Shown: piece after piece, positions 1 through 7,335 of the stretch | How positions within the stretch are numbered: position 1 is the first letter of the stretch | Layout: every line of letters begins with the position of its first letter | From: CAYMFD01 sp964389475 | GTDB lineage: Bacteria > Bacteroidota > Bacteroidia > Chitinophagales > Saprospiraceae | Reading direction: 5' to 3' | Assembly: GCA_964389475.1 (NCBI GenBank) | Contig: CAYMFD010000040.1 | Coordinates: 1 to 28,663 of the forward strand | DNA length: 28,663 nucleotides | Translations under genes and position numbers: made by a program | Notes under the pieces: generated by a model | The model's input: only the letters and a program-made list of their open reading frames with translations | The model's database searches: none | Told to the model about the DNA's origin: nothing

Positions 1-704
1 GTATCGATATGCTTGTCTGGCAGCGCCTCCAGAGAGCCATCTGCCTTACGCTGGTATTGTATGAATACGAGGTTCCATATCTCGATGACGAGCGGATGGT
101 CTTTATTCACTAGGCTAGCACCGCTCTCTTTGGCACGATCAGCATCATCTCTCAGGTCAATGTGAATCTCTGAGCAAGGACCACAGGGGCCTGTATCACC
201 CATCTCCCAGAAGTTGTCTTTCTTATCGGCCTGCAGTATGCGGTCTGTAGAGATAAACTGCTCCCAGATCTTAGTCGCCTCCTCATCGTAAGAAGTACCA
301 TCGGCCTTGTCTCCCTCAAAGACGGTTACGTAGAGTCTATCCTTATCAAGCTTGTACACACCTGTTAGCAGCTCCCATGCCCAAGCGATGGCCTCGGCCT
401 TGAAGTAGTCGCCAAAAGACCAGTTACCCAGCATCTCAAACATCGTATGGTGGTAGGAGTCAAGTCCCACCTCCTCGAGGTCATTGTGCTTACCAGATAC
501 CCGCAGGCACTTTTGCGTATCTGCTACTCGCTTATCCGTTGCTACCTTATCTCCTAAGAAGAACTCCTTGAACGGGTTCATCCCAGCATTGGTAAACATG
601 AGGGTAGGGTCATCTTTGATAACCATAGGAGCAGAGGGGACGATCTTGTGCTGTTTGTCAGCGAAAAAGTCTAAAAACTGCTGGCGTATAGTGCTACTCT
701 TCAT
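1..704 (-). CDS. alaS: Alanine--tRNA ligase, N-terminal part (cut by window edge)
   Basis: This cytoplasmic class II aminoacyl-tRNA synthetase charges tRNA-Ala with alanine. Reading the minus strand from ATG at 704-702 gives 234 codons that run off the window, so only the start of the catalytic core is present. It opens with the AlaS signature: IRQQFLDFF at residues 6-14, then DDPTLMFTNAGMNPFK at 31-46. These are followed by CLRVSGKHNDLEEVG at 66-80 (motif 2 region with its Arg), MFEMLGNWSFGDYFK at 88-102, and later WEMGDTGPCGPCSEI. All are diagnostic of AlaS. The family is normally about 870 residues, so roughly three quarters lies outside the window, including the tRNA-binding, editing and C-Ala domains. 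It is divergent from the M23 peptidase gene, an arrangement commonly seen in Bacteroidota. No frame disruption is visible. The identification is secure. Confidence 0.97.
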   Translation of the reverse strand, partial: MKSSTIRQQFLDFFADKQHKIVPSAPMVIKDDPTLMFTNAGMNPFKEFFLGDKVATDKRVADTQKCLRVSGKHNDLEEVGLDSYHHTMFEMLGNWSFGDYFKAEAIAWAWELLTGVYKLDKDRLYVTVFEGDKADGTSYDEEATKIWEQFISTDRILQADKKDNFWEMGDTGPCGPCSEIHIDLRDDADRAKESGASLVNKDHPLVIEIWNLVFIQYQRKADGSLEALPDKHID

Positions 705-731
705 CAGATAAATATTCTAGATGTGAAGGGG

Positions 732-762
732 CAAAGATGCCTATTTTTTATACGAATACATA
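732..762 (-). promoter_or_regulatory. Probable alaS promoter
   Basis: On the minus strand the 8-mer CATCTTTG (739-732) matches the Bacteroidota -7 consensus TAnnTTTG at all but its first base. Nineteen bases upstream is TATG (762-759), one mismatch from the -33 TTTG. Transcription would start near 725 and leave a leader of about 20 nt before the alaS ATG at 704. The match is imperfect, so this is inference from pattern and position. Confidence 0.45.
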
Positions 763-987
763 GGCACTTAACATCCCTCCTGAGCTACTATATATACAAG
801 TCATATAAGCCGTGTGGCGAGAGGCTGATAGGCGTCATTAACTATCAATACGATCCCACTTTGTGAGCCTTAAAACACTAGCCCTTCACACATACCAAAA
901 ATAGTTGCTATGTAAAGGCTTTTTTATCAACATATTAGATAATACAAAACTATTAATATCCTATTTATAATTCTTTGCCCCTTAGAT

Positions 988-1018
988 TTTGCTAAATGAA
1001 CCTCTCGTCCTACTTTTG
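988..1018 (+). promoter_or_regulatory. Promoter of the M23 peptidase - ridA unit (Bacteroidota sigma type)
   Basis: TTTG at 988-991, a 19-bp spacer and TACTTTTG at 1011-1018 form an exact match to the Bacteroidota housekeeping promoter consensus TTTG-N19-TAnnTTTG. Transcription should start near 1025, giving a leader of about 115 nt before the ATG at 1140. That leader contains a small hairpin at 1095-1111 (AAGG-A-GG, loop CCC, CC-A-CCTT). The rest of the 705-1139 intergenic region is A/T-rich and shows no gene. Confidence 0.75.
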
Positions 1019-1139
1019 AGGGGTCCAAGACGATCTCCCCAGATCATTGGGCACCGTGAACGTACGTATTACAACCAATCTGAACATCCCCAAAAAGGAG
1101 GCCCCCACCTTCTGATGTTAGGCTTTTAGTCAGGACAAC

Positions 1140-2126
1140 ATGAGAAAACATAAGTACGTATATAACAACAAGACACTGCAATATGAGCCGTACAAACTCA
1201 CGAGAGGAGAGCGGATACAGCGGGTTGCAGGTTTTGCCTCATTGATATTTTTCGTAAGCCTAGCCATATTTGGTGCTTCCTACCACTACTTCCCTACACC
1301 TAAGGAGGAGCAGCTAGCTCGGGAGTTACAACAAGCCAGTTTTCATATAGAAAACATGAGCCGAGACTTCTCGGAGATAGCCACAGAGGTCGAACACTTA
1401 CAAGAGAAAGACGCAGAGGTACATCGAATGATTTTCGGTATAGACCCTATCGATGAGGCTATCTGGAATGGTGGTGTCGGTGGACACAAGAAGTACGATC
1501 GTGTCACCACAGATGGTATCGTCTCGGCCGAGATGATAGAAGGTACCCTCTCCGAAGTAGATAAGCTCAAGCGAAAGGTAGCGCTGCAGCGACAGTCGCT
1601 CGACACACTATTTCAACTAGCTGTAGCAAAAGAAAAGCGCCTAGCCTCTATACCTAGTATCAAGCCTGTACGCGAGGATCGCCTAAAGCGCAAGTTGCGT
1701 AATCTATCAGGGTACGGCATGCGCCTCCACCCAGTACACAAGGTTAAGAAGTTTCACAAAGGCATAGACTTTACAGCACCCAAAGGCACCGATATCATAG
1801 CTACTGGTAATGGTAAGGTTGTACGTGTAGAAAATCGCAGAAGAGGCTACGGTAAAAATATCATCATCGACCATGGCTATGGCTACAAGTCGCTGTATGC
1901 CCACCTGAGCAAGATCGATGTTAAGATAGGCGATGTCATTAAAAAAGGTCAAGTAATCGGCAAGGTCGGTAATACGGGTACCTCTACAGCGTCACACCTC
2001 CACTACGAGGTACACATCAATGGCAAGGCGGTGAACCCGATCAACTACTGCATGGATGGGCTCTCTACAGAGGAGTACAAAGAGCTCGTAGACATGGCTT
2101 CTCGGACCAATCAGAGCTTTGACTAG
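1140..2126 (+). CDS. Membrane-anchored M23-family metallopeptidase (LytM/DUF-type murein endopeptidase)
   Basis: This protein of 328 residues is predicted to be a zinc-dependent peptidase acting on peptidoglycan cross-links in the periplasm. Residues 1-28 are basic and cytoplasmic. A single hydrophobic segment at about 29-50 acts as membrane anchor. Residues 55-170 are charged and coiled-coil-like. The peptidase domain spans about 188-303. The M23 metal ligands and catalytic residues are present: H206 and D210 (HKGID), H255 (YAHL), and the HLH motif with H286 and H288. By analogy with LytM, H206, D210 and H288 bind zinc while H255 and H286 are catalytic, so it should be active rather than a degenerate regulator. 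The order anchor, coiled coil, peptidase is typical of Bacteroidota M23 proteins encoded beside alaS. The specific substrate bond cannot be told from sequence. ridA starts 15 bp downstream on the same strand and is probably cotranscribed. Confidence 0.93.
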   Translation: MRKHKYVYNNKTLQYEPYKLTRGERIQRVAGFASLIFFVSLAIFGASYHYFPTPKEEQLARELQQASFHIENMSRDFSEIATEVEHLQEKDAEVHRMIFGIDPIDEAIWNGGVGGHKKYDRVTTDGIVSAEMIEGTLSEVDKLKRKVALQRQSLDTLFQLAVAKEKRLASIPSIKPVREDRLKRKLRNLSGYGMRLHPVHKVKKFHKGIDFTAPKGTDIIATGNGKVVRVENRRRGYGKNIIIDHGYGYKSLYAHLSKIDVKIGDVIKKGQVIGKVGNTGTSTASHLHYEVHINGKAVNPINYCMDGLSTEEYKELVDMASRTNQSFD

Positions 2127-2141
2127 CCGGCAACAAACACT

Positions 2142-2555
2142 ATGTCCAAAAGCCAGGTATTAATAAACAAGGCCCGCCCTAGAGGCAAGTATCCCCACTA
2201 CAAGATCGTAGGTGACTTCATCTATGTGTCAGGCACTAGCAGCCGCCGACCAGACAATACCTTCGCAGGTGTGGAGGTCGATGAGATGGGTACTACCAAT
2301 CTAGACATACGAGCCCAGACACGGGCTGTCCTAGACAATATCGCCAGCATACTCCAGTCCGCTGGTAGCAGCATCAAGGATGTGGTAGACGTCACCAGTT
2401 TTCTAGTTAATATGAACGACTTCGGTGGTTATAATGAGGTATACGGCGAGTTCTTTGACCACGACGGGCCTACTCGGACGACGGTGGCCGTACACCAGCT
2501 ACCCCATCCACATCTGGTGATTGAGATCAAGGCGGTGGCTTATATTGGGGGGTAG
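2142..2555 (+). CDS. RidA/YjgF-family enamine/imine deaminase
   Basis: This 137-residue protein matches the usual size and layout of the RidA (YjgF/YER057c/UK114) family, small trimeric cytosolic proteins. The family hydrolyses reactive enamine/imine intermediates, such as 2-aminoacrylate released by PLP enzymes, to ketoacids and ammonia. Family hallmarks are visible: FIYVSGTSS (27-34), the N-x-x-x-I-L-x-x-A-G-S-S-x-x-D-V-V segment around 66-83, and GPTRTTVAVHQLP (109-121). R112, the arginine that contacts the substrate carboxylate, is present, as is E128 in LVIEIKAVAY (125-134). Some relatives are annotated as 2-aminomuconate deaminase, and the sequence alone does not separate the two roles. 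No neighbouring kynurenine-pathway genes are present to favour the latter. It starts 15 bp after the M23 peptidase gene. The two-hairpin repeat begins about 50 bp after its stop. Confidence 0.9.
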   Translation: MSKSQVLINKARPRGKYPHYKIVGDFIYVSGTSSRRPDNTFAGVEVDEMGTTNLDIRAQTRAVLDNIASILQSAGSSIKDVVDVTSFLVNMNDFGGYNEVYGEFFDHDGPTRTTVAVHQLPHPHLVIEIKAVAYIGG

Positions 2556-2607
2556 TATTTTCACTTCAAGTTTATCAAATTAATGTCCCTCATGGCATTT
2601 GTCCCGG

Positions 2608-2690
2608 TCGCGGGACGGCGACTTCTTTTTCTGCTGAAAAAGCAAGCAAACCTGCCTAGCTGACGAGCCAGCTTGGCAGGCAGGAAAGCT
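2608..2690 (+). repeat. Dispersed two-hairpin repeat, copy A
   Basis: The copy at 28565-28651 is closely related: over the last 58 bases (2633-2690 against 28594-28651) 51 positions are identical. The first hairpin pairs CTTCTTTTTC with GAAAAAG(C)AAG with one bulged C. The second has outer arms CCTGCC/GGCAGG and an inner stem. Both copies lie just after the stop of a plus-strand gene and face the same way, which suggests a REP-like or terminator-like element. Reported from direct comparison within the window. Confidence 0.8.
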
Positions 2691-2890
2691 GTTCTACAAA
2701 AGGAGATTTTACTGTCGCTAAAAGCTCCAGTAAACCCTGGCTCTCCGCTTGTAGAAAATGCTTTTCTGTGGTCAAATGACTCAATCCGCCAATGGAATAA
2801 AAAAAAGGTCTCGATGTCACACAGGTACTATTCAATATTCCTCACTCTCCACAGTCGCACTTTTCTTAGCTACGACCAGTATCTCTGTTT

Positions 2891-2922
2891 GCAGACATCG
2901 TGAAGCAAGGAGTCTGTGTTCC
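2891..2922 (+). repeat. Diverged direct repeat, copy 1
   Basis: This 32-bp stretch, starting GCAGACATCGTGAAGC, matches 3046-3077 at 25 of 32 positions without gaps. Each copy is followed by a hairpin: here CGAAAT-ATCAG-ATTTCG, and after copy 2 the longer inverted repeat at 3084-3114. It looks like an old duplication of a non-coding unit. Confidence 0.5.
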
Positions 2923-3045
2923 GATATATGAGTAGCGAAATATCAGATTTCGATGCGGGATGTACGTTAGTAAACTTAGTGGTGGGTTGGAAATCTGGCG
3001 CCGTCGGGGTAGAACCCACGAGGGCTAACGCTTTTGCAATTATCT

Positions 3046-3077
3046 GCAGACTTTGTGAAGCGAGAAGCTTGTGTCCC
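3046..3077 (+). repeat. Diverged direct repeat, copy 2
   Basis: This is the second copy of the 32-bp unit at 2891-2922, 155 bp further on. It is followed at once by an imperfect inverted repeat. Confidence 0.5.
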
Positions 3078-3083
3078 TTTGAA

Positions 3084-3114
3084 GAGATCGCATCACTTTG
3101 AGTGATCCGATCTC
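3084..3114. repeat. Inverted repeat (hairpin)
   Basis: Arms GAGATCGCATCACT and AGTGATCCGATCTC pair at 13 of 14 positions around a 3-base loop (TTG). There is no T tract, so it is not a typical intrinsic terminator. It is about 145 bp upstream of folA, and its role is unknown. Confidence 0.6.
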
Positions 3115-3246
3115 TCGAGCAGAAAGCCAAAACGAACAAACTAATATTGCTTGATTCAAATCAATTTTCTACGGACACCACAGTGAGTTCTTATCACAAA
3201 TCAATCTAGACATCTACAGTCAATAGTCAAACTGAGATCAATCCTC

Positions 3247-3254
3247 TACCTTTA
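3247..3254 (+). promoter_or_regulatory. Possible -7 element of folA (near-leaderless start)
   Basis: TACCTTTA differs from the Bacteroidota -7 consensus TAnnTTTG only at the last base and ends exactly 5 nt before the folA ATG. No good -33 TTTG is found 19 bp upstream. If used, the transcript would begin at or next to the start codon. Confidence 0.3.
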
Positions 3255-3259
3255 CTACC

Positions 3260-3754
3260 ATGATCGTATCCTGTATAGTAGCTACAGCCGATAATAACGT
3301 CATCGGCAAAGACAACGACATCCCGTGGTACCTACCAGCTGACCTCAAGTACTTTAAGAAGGTCACTACGGGCCACCACATCATCATGGGCCGAAAGTGC
3401 TACAATAGTATAGGACGTCCACTACCCAAGCGTACCAATGTCATCCTTACCCGAGATCCATACTTCATAAGTACTGGATGCCTAGTAGCCCACCAGATTA
3501 CGGAAGCGTTAGAAATGGCGTATGACCGAGGAGAAGAAGAAGCCTTCATCATAGGTGGTGGGCAGATCTACGAGGCGACACAGTCTCTATGGGACAGGCT
3601 GTACTCGACATCTGTCGACCTTAAGGTTGATGGCGACATATACTTTCCTAAACTAGATTATGAGAAAGAATGGCAACTCGTAAGCCAAGCGGACCACAAG
3701 GCCGACGATCGTAATGAGCACGACTATAGCTTTAAGGTCTATCACCGTAAGTAA
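3260..3754 (+). CDS. folA: Dihydrofolate reductase
   Basis: This enzyme of 164 residues reduces dihydrofolate to tetrahydrofolate with NADPH in the cytosol, supplying one-carbon carriers for thymidylate, purine and methionine synthesis. The whole type I DHFR pattern is visible: MIVSCIVATADNNVIGKDND at the start, then IPWYLPADLKYFK (21-33) with D28 in the position of the catalytic acid. These are followed by the cofactor-binding GHHIIMGRKCYNSIGRPLP (38-56), NVILTRD (60-66), and FIIGGGQIYE (96-105) with its glycine turn. The length is normal for a chromosomal bacterial DHFR. DUF2851 begins only 2 bp after the stop, so the two are almost certainly cotranscribed. The chosen ATG gives the standard N-terminus, with no residues missing before the first beta strand. 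Confidence 0.97.
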   Translation: MIVSCIVATADNNVIGKDNDIPWYLPADLKYFKKVTTGHHIIMGRKCYNSIGRPLPKRTNVILTRDPYFISTGCLVAHQITEALEMAYDRGEEEAFIIGGGQIYEATQSLWDRLYSTSVDLKVDGDIYFPKLDYEKEWQLVSQADHKADDRNEHDYSFKVYHRK

Positions 3755-3756
3755 AG

Positions 3757-5040
3757 ATGATAGCGCCGATCAAAGAAGAATTGCTACACTACGTCTGGCG
3801 TACTCAACGCTTTGATCACACCAAGCTGAAGACTACCGACGGTCGTACATTATCGATACAGCAGTACGGACGACTCAACGCTGATGCTGGGCCAGACTTC
3901 CTGGAGGCACGACTGACCATCGGCGAAACGGTCTGGGTGGGTCAGGTAGAGATGCATCTCAGAGCAAGTGACTGGATCAAACACGGGCACACTGGTGACA
4001 AGCGATATGACAACGTCATACTCCATGTCGTCTATGACCATGACTGCGAAATCAATGACCCTAGTGGACGACCACTGCCCGTGCTCCTGCTCAATGATCG
4101 TATACCTCCATCTACCCTCAGGCAGTACGAAAGGCTGCAGGCTACTGATAAGTGGATACCCTGTGCTGGCCTCACTGACACAATCCCACAAGACAAGTGG
4201 AGACTCTGGCTAGATAGCGTAATCGCGGAGCGGCTCAGCCTAAAGGCCAGGGCTGTCCATGAGCTCACCACTCACTACAGAGGTGACTGGGCATCTACTA
4301 CCTACCATATGCTGTGCAGGGCCCTAGGCCTAAAGGTTAATGTAGATGCCATGGATGCCCTCGCCTACGCCATGCCCCTATCCATATTACAGAAAAACGC
4401 TGATGACCGCCACCATATAGAGGCCCTGCTACTAGGGCAGGCAGGTATCCTCCAAGCCGTCGAGGTACACGACGACTACAGCACCGCCCTACTCACAACC
4501 TACACACACTTGTCACATAAGTACCAGCTGGCCGCAATAGAGAGTAGCCGATGGCGATATAGTAAGATGCGGCCGACTGGGTTCCCTGATATTCGCATCG
4601 TACAGCTAGCAGCAATCTTAAAGGAGAGTACGCAGCTATTTCAATACATAAGAGAAAACGGTGTTACAGCTATCAAAGACCTCCTCAGCGTAGCGCCAGA
4701 CACCTACTGGGATAATCACTACCGACTAGGTGTGGCCAGTGACCGTAATCAGCCAAAACGACTCGGTATAGGTACCATCCATAACATCCTTATCAATGCA
4801 TTCGCCCCCGTACTGATGGCCTATGGTGAGTCGATAGATGACTACACTGCATGTGAGCAAGCGATCGACCTCCTGTACGAGCTACCGGCTGAAAATAACA
4901 AAGTCCTACGTAACTGGGAGCACCTAGGCGTCAAAGCTAGCCATGGGGCCCACTCTCAAGCCCTCCTCCACCTCAAGAAGCACTACTGCGACCAGCAGCG
5001 GTGTCTGAGTTGTAGTGTAGGGGCTTCGATTGTTAGTTGA
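3757..5040 (+). CDS. DUF2851 family protein
   Basis: This 427-residue protein is of unknown function, from a family found essentially in Bacteroidota. The N-terminal conserved block is clear: EELLHYVWRTQRFD near 7-20, LKTTDGRTLSIQQYG near 23-37, and the invariant-looking LNADAGPDFLEARL near 39-52. Next come WVGQVEMHLRASDW and YDNVILHVVYDHD (to about residue 97). The second half is mostly helical and less recognisable; it ends with a short cysteine-containing tail (CDQQRCLSC). There is no signal peptide or membrane segment, so it is probably cytoplasmic. The E/H/D-rich conserved block hints at a nuclease-like or metal-binding site, but that is only a guess. It follows folA by 2 bp and converges with panC, separated by 22 bp. 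Confidence 0.9.
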   Translation: MIAPIKEELLHYVWRTQRFDHTKLKTTDGRTLSIQQYGRLNADAGPDFLEARLTIGETVWVGQVEMHLRASDWIKHGHTGDKRYDNVILHVVYDHDCEINDPSGRPLPVLLLNDRIPPSTLRQYERLQATDKWIPCAGLTDTIPQDKWRLWLDSVIAERLSLKARAVHELTTHYRGDWASTTYHMLCRALGLKVNVDAMDALAYAMPLSILQKNADDRHHIEALLLGQAGILQAVEVHDDYSTALLTTYTHLSHKYQLAAIESSRWRYSKMRPTGFPDIRIVQLAAILKESTQLFQYIRENGVTAIKDLLSVAPDTYWDNHYRLGVASDRNQPKRLGIGTIHNILINAFAPVLMAYGESIDDYTACEQAIDLLYELPAENNKVLRNWEHLGVKASHGAHSQALLHLKKHYCDQQRCLSCSVGASIVS

Positions 5041-5062
5041 ATGCGAGGAAAGACTGCTTAAC

Positions 5063-5917
5063 CTACTTCGGAGATTTGAAAATAACATTATCGATCAGCC
5101 GGACGTCGCCAGCCCAGACTGCTGTACAGGCCACTATGTAGTCGTGGTCCTTGACGTCCTTTACTGGCTGTAGCGTGTGGCCGTCTACGATGGAGAAGTA
5201 CTCCGGCTTAAACTCATCGAAAGTCAAAGCACCGATGCACTCTCGCTCAAGGTCCGCTATAGGCATGGTAGGGTAGTTCTCCTTTGCGGCGAGCAAGGTT
5301 TTATACAAGATAGGCGCCTTGGCTCTGGTACCTGCAGGCAGACGGCGATTGCGACTGCTCATCGCTAGCCCATCCTCCTCTCGTACGGTGGGACATACGA
5401 CTAGTTTGATGGGCAATCTCAGGACATCAATCATATGCTGGATGATGGTGAACTGCTGAAAATCCTTCTGGCCCATGAAGAGGTGGGTAGGCCGTACCAT
5501 GTCGAGTAAACGCTTGACCACTTGGGCAACTCCCTCGTAGTGTCCTGGCCGCATAGCCCCCTCCATTACCTTGTCTAGCTCACCGAAATCGATGTCTACC
5601 GTAGTACCAAGGCCCTTGGGGTAAACCTCATCAGCCAGTGGATTAAAGAGGTAGTCCATGTCTATCGACTCGAGTAATCTCCTGTCTGCTGCCAGCGTCC
5701 GGGGATACTTTTTAAGGTCACCGGGGTCATTAAACTGAGTAGGATTGACGAAGATGCTACATACAGACACATCACAAGTGGCCTGGGACTGCCGCATGAG
5801 CTGTAGGTGCCCACTGTGCAAGGCGCCTAGTGTGGGTGTAAACCCTATGGTCTGCTCTTTTCGGCGATGCTTAGCTAGTGCTTTGTCGAGGGTCGATTGC
5901 TTTATTAATCGCTTCAT
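5063..5917 (-). CDS. panC: Pantothenate synthetase (pantoate--beta-alanine ligase)
   Basis: This enzyme of 284 residues joins pantoate and beta-alanine using ATP, the last step of vitamin B5 synthesis toward coenzyme A, in the cytosol. It has the nucleotidyltransferase fold signatures: TPTLGALHSGHLQLM (27-41), with the HxGH motif at 34-37, and CSIFVNPTQFNDPGDLKKYPR (53-73). Further on are RPGHYEGVAQVVKRL (123-137), LFMGQKDFQQF (146-156) and REEDGLAMSSRNRRL (179-193), with the KMSKS-like SSRN loop. The length is typical of the family (about 280). The hldD stop lies 15 bp upstream on the same strand, so the two are likely read from one transcript. The gene converges with DUF2851 and no obvious terminator fits in the 22-bp gap. 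Confidence 0.97.
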   Translation of the reverse strand: MKRLIKQSTLDKALAKHRRKEQTIGFTPTLGALHSGHLQLMRQSQATCDVSVCSIFVNPTQFNDPGDLKKYPRTLAADRRLLESIDMDYLFNPLADEVYPKGLGTTVDIDFGELDKVMEGAMRPGHYEGVAQVVKRLLDMVRPTHLFMGQKDFQQFTIIQHMIDVLRLPIKLVVCPTVREEDGLAMSSRNRRLPAGTRAKAPILYKTLLAAKENYPTMPIADLERECIGALTFDEFKPEYFSIVDGHTLQPVKDVKDHDYIVACTAVWAGDVRLIDNVIFKSPK

Positions 5918-5932
5918 ATGATGGTCTTACAA

Positions 5933-6886
5933 TTACAAGTTATGGTCGATAAGGCAAGTTACATAGTCTGCAACTCCCTGCTCTAGTGTACGGAAACCCC
6001 TCGCGTAACCCGTCGCCCTTAACCTCGTAAGGTCTGCCTGAGTATAATACTGATAAGTCTCTCTTATATCAGCAGGTGTGTCGATAAATGAAATATCCGG
6101 TGTGAGGCCCTGCGCCTCAAATGTAAGTTTAGCGAGGTCGATAAACGGACGTGCTTTACCAGTCCCGAGATTATAGATACCGCTGATCGTTGCTGACCGC
6201 TGATCGAGAAAGTAGGTAAGGACCTGTGTCACATCGTCTACATATACGAAGTCCCGAGATTGTTGCCCATCTGCGATATCGCTTCTATGAGACCTAAATA
6301 GCTTCATCGCTCCTGTGGCCTTGATCTGCTGATAGGTGTGCCAAACGACAGAGGCCATGCGACCCTTGTACTGCTCGTGAGGCCCGTACACGTTAAAGAA
6401 CTTAAAACCTGCCCATGCGGGTGGGTGCTGTTTTTGGGCGAGTACCCATAGATCAAAGTCTTGCTTGCTCTGACCATATGGATTGAGCGGTTGCAAATCG
6501 GTGATCAGCGTCGGGTCGTCACTAAATCCCTTGTTGCCCAGACCATAAGTCGCCGCCGATGAAGCATAGTAAAAGGGAATGGAATGCGTCGTACAATGAG
6601 CCCATAGGTCCTTGCTGTACTGAAGGTTTAATCGATCGAAAAGCGCCAAATCTTGCTCAGCTGTATCGGTACGTGCACCTAAGTGTATGACGGCATCTAC
6701 ATGATGTTCTTTGATCAGATCCAGGCAGTCATCGCGGTGCCAGCGTTGCGCAGAGATGGGAGCCGCTAGGGCTACCTTATTGGCTACAGACCAGTCATCG
6801 ACGATAGTGAGATTGTGGTCTTCCTGGAGGGTAATAGCTAATCGGCTACCTATAAATCCTCCCGCCCCAGTAAGTACGATATTCAT
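5933..6886 (-). CDS. hldD: ADP-L-glycero-D-manno-heptose 6-epimerase
   Basis: This 317-residue NAD(P)-dependent epimerase of the extended SDR family makes the L-glycero heptose precursor used in the LPS inner core. The Rossmann motif GAGGFIGS is at 7-14. The catalytic region is AIHLGARTDT-like (VIHLGARTDT, 66-75), YASSAATYG (107-115) and YGQSK with Y137 and K141. The substrate-binding stretch FKFFNVYGPHEQYKGRMAS (161-179), followed by LFRSHRSDIADGQQSRDFVYVDDV (196-219), is the signature that separates HldD from UDP-glucose 4-epimerases. Length matches the family (about 310-330). It starts a two-gene unit with panC. The start codon is preceded at 5 nt by TACCTTCG, a one-mismatch -7 element. 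The giant gene's terminator lies about 115 bp upstream, so hldD should have its own promoter. Confidence 0.93.
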   Translation of the reverse strand: MNIVLTGAGGFIGSRLAITLQEDHNLTIVDDWSVANKVALAAPISAQRWHRDDCLDLIKEHHVDAVIHLGARTDTAEQDLALFDRLNLQYSKDLWAHCTTHSIPFYYASSAATYGLGNKGFSDDPTLITDLQPLNPYGQSKQDFDLWVLAQKQHPPAWAGFKFFNVYGPHEQYKGRMASVVWHTYQQIKATGAMKLFRSHRSDIADGQQSRDFVYVDDVTQVLTYFLDQRSATISGIYNLGTGKARPFIDLAKLTFEAQGLTPDISFIDTPADIRETYQYYTQADLTRLRATGYARGFRTLEQGVADYVTCLIDHNL

Positions 6887-6891
6887 GAGAG

Positions 6892-6899
6892 CGAAGGTA
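6892..6899 (-). promoter_or_regulatory. Possible -7 element of hldD (near-leaderless start)
   Basis: On the minus strand, TACCTTCG matches TAnnTTTG at all but one specified base and ends 5 nt before the hldD ATG. There is no TTTG 19 bp upstream; the corresponding bases read CAAA. If it is used, the mRNA has essentially no leader. Confidence 0.3.
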
Positions 6900-6915
6900 G
6901 GGATAAGTGGTGTGG

Positions 6916-6952
6916 ATGTTTGGGTGTTGGAGGGTTAGTATGTTTGGGTATT
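6916..6952 (-). repeat. Pair of 13-bp direct repeats upstream of hldD
   Basis: ATGTTTGGGTGTT (6916-6928) and ATGTTTGGGTATT (6940-6952) on the plus strand differ at one base and are 24 bp apart start to start. They lie 30-66 bp before the hldD ATG, where an operator could sit. Function is unknown. Confidence 0.45.
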
Positions 6953-7002
6953 AGTGGGCTGGGATGAATGTCACTGTCTGAACAGGGTGGCTGGAGATTA
7001 TA

Positions 7003-7040
7003 AAAAAAGAGGCCACTAACCTTTGTCAGTGACCTCTTTT
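7003..7040 (-). terminator. Intrinsic terminator of the giant gene
   Basis: Read on the minus strand, AAGAGGTCACTGAC pairs with GTTAGTGGCCTCTT at 12 of 14 positions around a 6-base loop, and a run of T follows. It lies 47 bp after the stop codon of the giant gene. The plus strand also ends the stem in TTTT, so it may work in both directions. Confidence 0.85.
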
Positions 7041-7086
7041 ATAGGATCGTGTAGCACCTCTGCTACATTAACGAATTATCTAGTTA

Positions 7087-7335
7087 CTAGTCTAGCAAGA
7101 TCATCTTACGTACCTCTAGCTTGTCTGCATACTCTACTTCGTAAGAGAGTACACCTGATGCGCCGAGGTCTTCTTTGCGTAGTGTCACGCTGTGATGTCC
7201 TGCTCTATATATATCTGATAGGGTCTTGAGTAGTCTACCCGTCATATCCGTCACTCGTACCGTTACTGGTCCGTCTGTTGGTATGTAGAAGTCGATCTGT
7301 GTATGATCACTCCATGGGTTAGGCTTGTTCTGCTC
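7087..7335 (-). other. T9SS type A C-terminal sorting domain
   Basis: The last 80 or so residues begin NKPNPWSDHTQIDFYIPTDG, pass through VTVRVTDMTGRLLKTL and end VRKMILLD. This is the Por-type sorting signal: an N-x-P-N-P start, an alternating beta pattern, a D-x-x-G-R-x-L turn and a short hydrophobic C-terminus after K/R. It directs the protein through the type IX secretion system and is usually cleaved during surface attachment. Confidence 0.93.

Larger units (their letters stand above)
2556..3259. other. 704-bp gene-free stretch with structured repeats
   Basis: I see no credible gene here; the short open frames lack family resemblance and have no promoter. It holds, in order: the dispersed two-hairpin repeat (2608-2690); inverted repeats TTCTACAA/TTGTAGAA (2692-2699 and 2749-2756) enclosing TTTACTG/CAGTAAA (2708-2714 and 2728-2734); two diverged copies of a 32-bp direct repeat (2891-2922 and 3046-3077); and an inverted repeat of 14-bp arms at 3084-3114. 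It may be decayed repeat-derived DNA. Confidence 0.6.

Noticed and set aside
2990..3035. A tRNA-like 'GGGGTAGAACCCAC' segment
   Set aside because: No cloverleaf can be folded around it: there is no acceptor stem or D-arm partner.
2916..3101. A 61-residue open frame containing 'VGVEPTRANAF'
   Set aside because: It has no promoter and no domain, and overlaps the repeats of the gene-free stretch; phrases like this are common in spurious translations.
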